A stretch of 64,000 nucleotides of DNA. It comes from Chlorops oryzae. Lineage: Eukaryota; Arthropoda; Insecta; Diptera; Chloropidae. The position numbers and the translations under genes are program-made. The notes below the pieces were generated by a model. The model searched no databases. It saw nothing but the letters and a program-made list of their open reading frames with translations, and had not been told where the DNA came from. Positions 55,649-64,000 of the stretch are shown in pieces; the stretch's first letter is position 1, and every line of letters starts with the position of its first letter. The stretch is taken from positions 90,142,511 through 90,206,510 of the forward strand of contig CM035806.1 in assembly GCA_020466095.1 (NCBI GenBank), in the 5' to 3' direction.

Positions 55649-58600
55649 AAGTTCAACGGGTAATAGTTTTGTAATTAGCCTTGTGATAATGCCACCCTTC
55701 GTCCTGACATGGACAATGCGCACAAAGCCATCGTCTCCAGGATGCACCTGAACGATCCTTCCCTTCTTTCACTCAAAAGGTGGCAGCCGGGTAACTATGA
55801 TGACGACGAAGTCGCTTAGCTTCCGATTCGTTTCCGGCACTTTCCTTTTGTCTCTCTTATGTAAATCCAAAAGATATTCCATTTTCCAACGTTGATCGAA
55901 GCGGTTTAGTATCCTCAGTTTCTCCCATCGCGTAGTGAGTGGAAAATCGGCCTGGGATTCTTCGGGCCATGCTGTGAGAGGAGCTCCTCGCAAAAAATAT
56001 GCAGGCGTCAGCGCCAATAGGTCTGCTGCATCTTCTGCCATCGGAGTGAGCAGTCAGAAGAGTGCGAGTTCAAGAATTCTTCAAACGAGAACGAGGTGAG
56101 GACCAGCCACCTTGACGAAATGGGTCTTGAAGCTTTTGACCACCGCCTCCTAGAGTCCACCAATCTCAGGTGCGTGGGGCGGGATCAATTGCCATTCGAG
56201 TCCTTGCAGGACATAGTTTTGTTGAAGGTTCTCAGCAGCGTTTGAAAGAAAGCTGGTGAATTCCGTACCTAAAACATTTTTTGCGCCTTTGAAATTTCGA
56301 CCGTTGTCGGAGAAAATTTGCCTAGGCAGGACACGCCGCCCGACGATACGATCAAACGCTGCTCGGAACGATGCCGTAGATAGTTGAGAGAATAGCTTTA
56401 GATGAACGGCTTTTGTGGCGAAACACACAAAGACACAGACATAGCTCTTCAGATACGGCCCGGTTCGAAAAGCGGAAGTTTTAATGGCCCGGCAAAATCG
56501 ACGCCTGTATGTGTGAATGGGAATGATAGCGTCGATCGTTCGGCTGGCAGCGCGGCAATCATTTCCGTTTTCAATCGCTGCTAATGGATAGTGCACGCAG
56601 ACAGCGGGTGATGCAGCTCTTTATTTTTCGTTTCAGTCGAGCGATGTAGAAGGTTTGTCGCTCCATGCGAAACATGAGTTGACCGCCGCCATGCAAGAGT
56701 GTTTTGTGAAAGAATTCCAAATACAAGCGGCAAAACGTTGAGGCGGTAGGTATGATGATTGGATACCTTTCGTCTTGCGTGAGATCTGCATGAATCAAAC
56801 GACCATTGACCCTCAAACGCCCATCTTCGTCGAACATAGGGTTCAGGGGCAGTAATTCACTCTTTGTTCCGATGGGTTTTCTTCGCTCAAATCTCCATAT
56901 TCGAGGAGATAACGCTATGTCTGCCCAGATAATATTAAACGATCTCTCGCGTTCGTCAACTCGTCTTTTCAAGGTATAAGTGTAGTATGGGTCGGTGATA
57001 TATCTTTCCGAACTTGCCTATAGAAACGCGCAACAAATCCAATGACCCTCAGAGCTCGATCGTAAGATGAGAATCTTGCGAGGACATACTCAGACTCAGT
57101 AGAAACGGTAATCGCGTGCACTTTCCACTGCTCGTTGGGTTTGGTTGGGGGGGTTTTGACTTAAGGCCACTTGACTGGCGATTCCACGAGCCACGGCGGT
57201 CCTTGCCACCAAATCGGATTCGCACACAGGTCCTAGCCAACGCTCCTCGGGTCCCCAAGTCAACCGGATTGTCCCGCGATCGAACATGGCGCCATTGAAT
57301 AATGCCAATATTGGTCAGAATTTGGGAGATTCGGTTAGCGCCGTAAGTCTTCCAGGCAATCGGAGGCCGCTTTAACCATGCCAATACGACTGAAGCATCC
57401 GTCCATAAAAACGATTGGTATTCATGATTATGAAGTTGAGCCTTGATTGATTTGAACAGTTTGGAAAAAAGAACTCCAGGCAGAGCTCGAGCCGGGGCAG
57501 GCTGACCGTTTTTAATGGAGACACCTTAAATTTTGCGGTAGGTAGATGGGCGTGAACTCCATTTTGGCTTTCGATTCGAAGGTAGAGTGCTTCGTAATGT
57601 GCTCATTCCGAAGCATCACAGAACCTGTAGAGTAGAATGGCGACGGTGGGTTCATAGTGGACCCACCTCGGAATATGGATTTGTTTGATGAATGGCAGAT
57701 CAATTATGAAGGCGTTCAAGCGTTCTAAGGACTTCTTGATACTCGCTGATCCCATTCAGTGCCCTCGAGCCACAAGGGTTGCAAAAGAACCTTGGCGCGG
57801 ATGATGATCGGAGTCAGCCATCCTGCTGGGTCAAACCGTTTAGAGATGTCGGATAGAATCTGTCGCTTGGTGGTAGAAGTGGAAGCAGATTGACTGTTCA
57901 GTAAGTATGAAAAACAGTCGGTGTCAGCATTCCAACGAATTCACTACATTTTCGCATCGCTTGCAGATTTGAACTTCAAAAATTCGGCATCAAGGAGTTG
58001 GGAAGGGGCGACGCCCTCCAATAATTGTGCACGATTTGTGGTTATTGTCTTCAAGAAGAACCGCGCGGAGCCGAGTGTGCGGATGAGGTATGTTTTTGCC
58101 GCGCAAGACTCCTCCAGGGTATGTCTTCCGGCAAGGACGTCATCGACATAAGTTTCATTCTTCAGAATAAAGGCTGCTTGGAGAGCATCCTGCACAGAAT
58201 GGTTGGCCAACTGGTGGAGCGTGCAAATCGCCAAAAATTGAGCACAATTGACACCAAACGTAACGGTTTTCAATTCGTAATCCCGGACAGGCGGCGACTC
58301 ATTCTCTCGAAATAATATACGTTGAAATGCTCGATCGTCTTCGTGCACCTGTATCTGTCACTACGTCTTCCCGATGTCGCCGGTAAGCACGAACGGGCAA
58401 AAGGATGACCAAACCCGCTGTCCGACATGAAACACATCGTTCAACGATAGCAGTGACGAGGTGTTCTGTGACGCATTGAAAACGACGCGTACTTTGTTAT
58501 GGGTACTTTTTGGCTTCATCACTGCATGATAGGGAAGATAAAAAGAAACAAAATTATTTTCGTGTATAATTTCAGAGTTTGGGCATGGCTCCATGTGATC

Positions 58601-59411
58601 ATATTTTGGATATTCAGATAGCACCGAACTATAGGTGTCACGCATTAAAGGTTGCCTGGAAAGACTTCTTTCCAAGCTCATGTATTGCGTTAACGCCCCG
58701 AACCGTGGCGAGCTTAAGCGTAAGGCGGATCTTGAAAATTTGACCTGAAATGGTAGACGTACGACATATCTACCTTCGAAATTCCTAACGGTGGTTTGAG
58801 CATAAAGTTCTTGACAACAAACGTCCTCTGAAAGAGGCGGAGGAGAATTTGGTACTTCTTCTTGTTCCCACAACAACTTGAGTTGTTTAGAGAGCGACTC
58901 GTGGGTGTCTTCAGAGGAGAGCTGCTTCGTTAACGCTTCGGTAGATATGCTGGCGATGAGCCCACTCAAATACCACCCGAAAACTGAATTTTGGGCTATG
59001 AGACTTCCTTCGATGTTCATTTTCACTTTTGGTCGCAGAAGGTTTGGCATAATATCGGAGCCGATGAACATTTCGATGCGGCCGGGATTCATAATGTCCG
59101 GATTGGCGAGCTCTAGCGGTAACGTGTCTTAAAGATCCAGATTGGAGACCCGTTTCGCTGGAAGTCATTATGTTAGTTTGGGCAGCACCACTGCGTCGAT
59201 CTGGTCCTCGTACGTGGAATGAGGCGATGCAAGCGTGATGGTGCATTCCTTTTTCGCAACTTGAGTGCATCGGCCGTCTATGCCGGATACGTTGCATACT
59301 TGCGTTGTGGTTGAAAGATTCAATTGGAGCTGCTTCCGTTCCGTTATAAATGTCTTTTGAGATCCTTGGTCGAGAGAGGCACGCACTTAAAAGCACTGTT
59401 CTCAATGCAGG
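55649..59411 (-). pseudogene. Minus-strand BEL/Pao pol (copy B), more complete
   Basis: Same domain order as copy A: protease SLDQGSQ near 59370, RT start FIGSDIMP near 59065, YVDD near 58150, RNase H, integrase core SDNGRNF near 56310 and integrase C-terminus. It also holds the segment missing from copy A (56733-57174), with LLPLNPMFDEDGRLRVNGRL ahead of the integrase zinc region (H...H, C...C, 56710-56610). Stops and frame changes are still frequent. Confidence 0.82.
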
Positions 59412-59508
59412 ATCTGTGTGAGCGCGGTAGGCAAAAGAATTTGCGTCTGGCTAGCCGATACGAGCGCATATGCTTGCGAAGTAGAGGATCCGTCGGCGGT
59501 TACAAAAT

Positions 59509-60550
59509 TTTAAGTCTTCGGTGGCGCCGAAACCTGCACCGGTTGCTCGTCATAGACGTGCCGTCAGCCTGAAGAGGGGTCGGTGTGGTTGAATATCCTT
59601 GACTGTTTTGTGTAGCCGTTGAATTCGGAAAATGAAGAAGCGTATGATACGATTTTTTGCACTTTGCGCAACGGAAGGTACTAGTGCACTTTGCCTTTTG
59701 ATGACCGGCCGGGAGACAGTTCAGACATCGATGGTGCTGCGAAATAGCTTGGACACGATCGTGGACCGACATCCTGAGAAAGATATCACATTGACGTAGA
59801 GGATGGTTGCCACTACAGAGGACGCAGACTCCGTTGGTCCGCTCTTGTGCAAGAAACACATTCGGTGAAGGCACTTCGGGTTTTACCGCGGGCTTGGGAG
59901 CCTCCAATACATTAAAGCTGTAAAAACGTTCCAGCACTTCAAAGCTTTTAGTCAGAAAGAAATTCATATGTGGTTACGTTGGCACCTCTCAATGTGACGC
60001 CAGTGACTGTTCCCAATGTGCAATCGTTTGCGCCGTAAGACGCCTGGGACAGAAATGAATGAGCAGAACGTCCAAAATATCCACGTTTCCATGACTTTTC
60101 AGCATCGTGAGGCAATTGTTGACGGTTGTTTGTTTGCACAAGATTTCTTTTGGCGTTTCATCTTTGATGGCAGGCAAGACGAATAAAGTTTTCAATTGAT
60201 GATCGATAAAGATGCGTTTGTTCCCATGTCGTGCCCTGAGAGCCTCCCACGCATGCGTTAAGTTGTCGCCACACAGCGAATAGCCTGTAAAGATAGCACC
60301 CGCTGCTCACGTCGTCATGCTGCGAAGATGGTATAGCTTTTGCTCCTGTGGCAGCCGAGGGTGGTTGACGTAAACCACGATGAACATGTCTCGAAATGCT
60401 GGCCATTCACTATAGCCACCCGAAAAACTTCAGTATCAAACGGTGGTACCCTGATGAAATTGTCTTTTCCATGGACGTCGTTGAGTGGAAGAGTCGCCCG
60501 AGTGCTTGCGGAAAAAATTCGAGATATTAATCTCTTGCAAAGCAAACCCT
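59509..60550 (-). pseudogene. Minus-strand BEL/Pao gag (copy B)
   Basis: Equivalent of 34429-35470. The first fragment, starting at 60545, includes RVPPFDTEVFRVAI. The zinc region is at about 59860-59630 (C-V-L-C...H...C; C-L-N-C...H...C; CKKSYHTLLH). One change from copy A, Ser for Trp, sits in the last cluster. Confidence 0.75.
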
Positions 60551-63500
60551 AAAATTGTTAAAATTCCAACAGTTCTTGCAGTACAAAAAAAATCTTGACT
60601 CCGAAATATAGACTTCAAATGCACTTTAACCTTTCAGGATTTACTAAGCAATTCAGTACCGTGTCGGGTTCGCTTTATAGCCCATTGATATTCACAGCAC
60701 AAAACTAAAGGCGTTGTCAATATGCATTTACATGTTAAGAATATTCAATATTCTAGAGTCAGACTCACGAACAAATGTTTTGAGAAAATTAACTAAGTAA
60801 AAAAAGACGAAAGAACAAAAGAGACGGTGTTGTTAACTGTTCCGGAACAATATCTTTCATACTTCAATGCTTCTCTTTCTTTCCCATGTATTCAAATGGG
60901 ATAATTTCGAAACATGTTTCAGAAATCTGACCCTCGCGCCTAGCCTGCAAAATATGTTTTTCACTACCGATATGTATTAACGTGTAAATGCGTACAAATC
61001 TTATTTATTATGTTTGTGCCGAAAGTCTAAAAGCTTCCAAAAGGTGCATCTTTGGCTGAAGTTAGGACATGGTGTAGGATGTGGCCAATTTTTTTAAATC
61101 GTCATTTACCATGTTTTCACGACCCGCTAGATACGTGCTCACCCGACACACTTAAGTCTATCTGGCTGTTTGCCCACACGGTTTTTACTGGTGGCAAAAA
61201 AGACAGAAAGTCTTAACCGTGTCGAGTAAATACGTATCAAGTGGTCATGTAAACAAAGTATGTAATTGATTAAGAGTCACATTAACATTGAGTGAATGAG
61301 TGAGTTATTTGTTTTAGTGGAAAAAGCACGTGTACGGCACACCGACACATGACGGGAAATGTATAGCCAAGAGTACATAAACATGCACACGGGTGACTGA
61401 TCAGTCAGACTGAATGTTTATGTGGCGCATTAATGAGCGACCATGAAATAAATGAAATTTTGGGGAAGAGGTTGGAAATTGTTTCAGAAACCGTTTCGAG
61501 CCGGTTTCGGTGTTTCGGTTTTGGTTCGGGAACCGGTTTCCAAAAAAACAAAATATCGGTTTCGGTTTTATTTCGGTTAGGAAAATAAACCGGTTGAAAT
61601 CGGTTACCGTTACGGTTTCGGTTCCGGTTGCACGCCCTGTTAAAAACTACCTTTTTTGAGTGGCTTACTTGATTTTATATAACTTTTTTAAATATTGCTT
61701 CGATCCTCATAATATTTGTTTTATCTAAAACTTAAATATGTGTACAAAATAATCAGTCCCATACAGTAAGATTATTTAAATATTTAGTACCTAAGGTAGC
61801 ACGAAAGAAAAAGCCTTCATATTACCTTTTGCAGTGATTTATTATAAAACTTTGATGGAGTAAAAAAAAAAATTTCCGCATATGTCGACAAAATTTCTTA
61901 TTACTTTAGTTAGATGGAAAATGGCTACACAAACTTGCATTATTGTTTTTTATATCCATTGTTCAAAAGGGCTTTTTAACAAATTGCTCAAAATGCGCGT
62001 GGTCTATTACAAGACTCTTTAATGCACCGGCACATAAAAAAGTGCCTGTCATAGAAGGGTGACTCTTTGCTTTTTGGGGTGCTGAGCACTAATCTGTAGT
62101 CAAATTTTCTCCACAACCCTCAGTTTTTACCCCAGCTCCCCCCAAAACCTACCAAAAGGTTAATTTTAACGATTGCATTAAATTAATAAAAAAAATTAAT
62201 ATCCCAACTCACATTTTTTGTGTGCTGAACAAGAATTTAAATCTCAAACTAAGCTGCGACCGTTTTTTCCTCAACCATCCTCCACGTACCTTATCGACCC
62301 TTTTAAAGAGGTGAGATTTCTCCAATATATAAAAAATCAAAATACGTGTCCCATAATACGTTTTTGGAATATGGAGTCGAAATTAAGCTACAACCCTTAA
62401 TTTTTCCTAAACACTCGTTCTTTGAGATATGCAACAATACTTAAATTTCAAATATAACTTCGATAAAATTTTATAGGTTTCTTCATCTTCAATTCTGTGC
62501 AGCTGTGCTATAACTTAGTCAACTTGTTCACTTCATGGATCTGATATAATAAAAGATTTTCATCCCCCCATCGGAATGCTTTTTGAAGATGAATTTTATA
62601 TCAGAAGTTGATGATGACAGCACCTAACTATCTCTTTCAATTTTGCTTCTTGTTTTGTTTTAAATTTTATTTTTGATTTGTTTACATTTTGTTTGTTATC
62701 TTGTTGTTAAATATTTTTTTCCTACATTAAACAGCTTCTAATTTTTAGTTCTAAATTATTTTAATTTGATTTGAGTTCTTCGTAAAAATATTTTTTTTCA
62801 ACAAAATCTCAATTATATTTTGTTTATTTAATATTTTTTTTTAGCCTATGTACAATATTTAATAATGTTATGACCACAGCAACAAAATTTCGTACGAAAA
62901 TTGCAATATTGATTGCATTGGAAGTGGGTGGTGAACGTAAATATTTTCTACGAAACTATATAATTTTTTCAGTTTTCTTATTTTGAAGCTTCGCACCAAA
63001 TTTTATTATCTAAAATATTTTTCATCACATAATATTGCCTTTGTACTTTCAAGAACATTTCAAGTTGTATGGAGGGTGGGTGAGGGGCGCGTCCGATTTA
63101 AACGAAACTTTCACGATCTCTTCTTCTTTTTCATTTTTAAACTCTTGCTAAATTTGAACAAATTCTGGTCAAAGCGAAAAAAGTTTTGTGTAATATTTAT
63201 TTTGGGTTGTTTGGGGTGTGGGTGGTGGGCGGTGTCCAATTTAGATGAAAATTCTCAGATATCTCTGTTTGACCGTAAGTAATGCTCATGTTTAATTTCA
63301 AATATTTCTATAGCCCCAAACATGTTTTATTGCGAAAACACCTTTCGGGTTGTATGGGGGGTGGGTGGTGGGCGTGACCGATTTTGAGGAAATTGAACAT
63401 ATTTCTTCATTGGGTCAGAATAATGCCCGGTACTAAATTTCATTATTCTGCGAACATTCCTTCTAGTTTTGTCCCCAACTTGTATGGGATCGTTAAACTG

Positions 63501-64000
63501 TGCGACGTTGCAACTGACCTCAGCCAACAAATTCAATAGTGGAATTCTTTGCGTTACGGTTGTAAGTATGTCAATATGCGGAACATCAACGGGAGTTCAA
63601 TCGACACACAAAATCAATGCATTCCTTTTGTCGGAATTCTAATGAAATTCAAAAGACAAAGGCGCAAGGTAAGAAAAGCGTTGTACGTCGCTGAGATGCC
63701 CAAAGGGAAACAAACAACAAGCCGATCACCGGCCGAATAATTCTCTTCGTTCTCAAAGAAAGCGAACGAAGAAACCGAAATTTACAATGCAAGTAGCTGG
63801 ACCACTGTGTTGTTGTTGCTATTTGTCCACTTTGCCTCGACTCAAGGGCAACCAGAGGACAGCCAGGCACGTACGCAATGCGAAATAGCGAAGCGACGGG
63901 GAATGGATCTGTCGACACTGTTTATGCGTGACACGCTGTACGTACTGATATAGCAGAATTTATGCTCTTGACCTTGACCAAGCAGGGGATCGAAATACAC
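60551..64000. other. AT-rich spacer of copy B
   Basis: Equivalent of 35471-38901. The CGGTTTCGG-rich segment ends in GCACGCCCTG at 61639. The tandem repeat of about 140 bp lies at about 62921-63499. No gene is recognised. The intact insertion site of the 1.39-kb element is at 63971-63987. Confidence 0.5.

Larger units (their letters stand above)
52558..64000. repeat. Large duplicated block, copy B (runs off the window)
   Basis: Same order as 27878-40313: the last 95 bp of G1 internal sequence, G1 LTR, RTE fragment, minus-strand BEL remnants and AT-rich spacer. It keeps the 442 bp lost in copy A (56733-57174) and the empty site of the 1.39-kb element at 63971-63987. It has a single copy of the 128-bp unit that is doubled in copy A. 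Confidence 0.9.

Overview
The window is a nest of transposable elements from an animal genome, most likely a cyclorrhaphan fly. The reasons are a gypsy-like errantivirus with AGTTA...TAACT LTRs, a roo-like BEL/Pao element with an envelope gene, an irritans-group mariner whose ends match Himar1, and R1-, Jockey- and RTE-type non-LTR elements. No host gene, tRNA, rRNA or CRISPR array was recognised. Gene content alone does not fix the species.

Layout. 1-7447: two R1-clade non-LTR elements head to tail (the first truncated by the window edge), each followed by a (TAACAA)n array. The second has an intact ORF1 and an ORF2 broken by stops. 7448-10369: a minus-strand Jockey-like remnant split by a 686-bp foldback element. 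10370-28919: a Ty3/gypsy element, called G1 here, with 1-kb LTRs. Its leader is interrupted at 12412-19171 by a younger errantivirus with 404-bp LTRs, a TATA target duplication, intact gag and env, and a pol gutted by an internal deletion. G1 gag-pol lies at 19457-25144 and carries several stops and frameshifts. 27878-40313: a duplicated block made of the G1 3' end, an RTE fragment, a minus-strand BEL/Pao element and AT-rich spacer. A 1.39-kb inverted-repeat element sits in this copy only. 40405-42187: the 5' LTR of the minus-strand BEL element, split by the mariner. 42188-43450 and 52211-52557: the two sides of a decayed gypsy pol, split by a roo-like BEL/Pao element (43451-52210) with 431-bp LTRs, a tRNA-Trp-type primer site and an uninterrupted envelope reading frame. 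52558-64000: the second copy of the duplicated block, running off the window.

Order of events, read from nesting. The Jockey, old gypsy and minus-strand BEL remnants are older. The G1 3' end and the minus-strand BEL were duplicated together. The 1.39-kb element then entered one copy. The errantivirus (5 LTR differences in 404 bp) and roo-like BEL (8 in 431 bp) are among the youngest insertions.

Most promising leads: a short ATG-led exon at 13402-13418 in the errantivirus that is a six-codon uORF when unspliced but phase-matches env when spliced; R1-clade elements that seem to sit in their own TAACAA arrays; the BEL envelope; and the 1.39-kb element with a natural empty site in the sister copy. 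All calls come from reading by eye. No alignment, search or folding was run.
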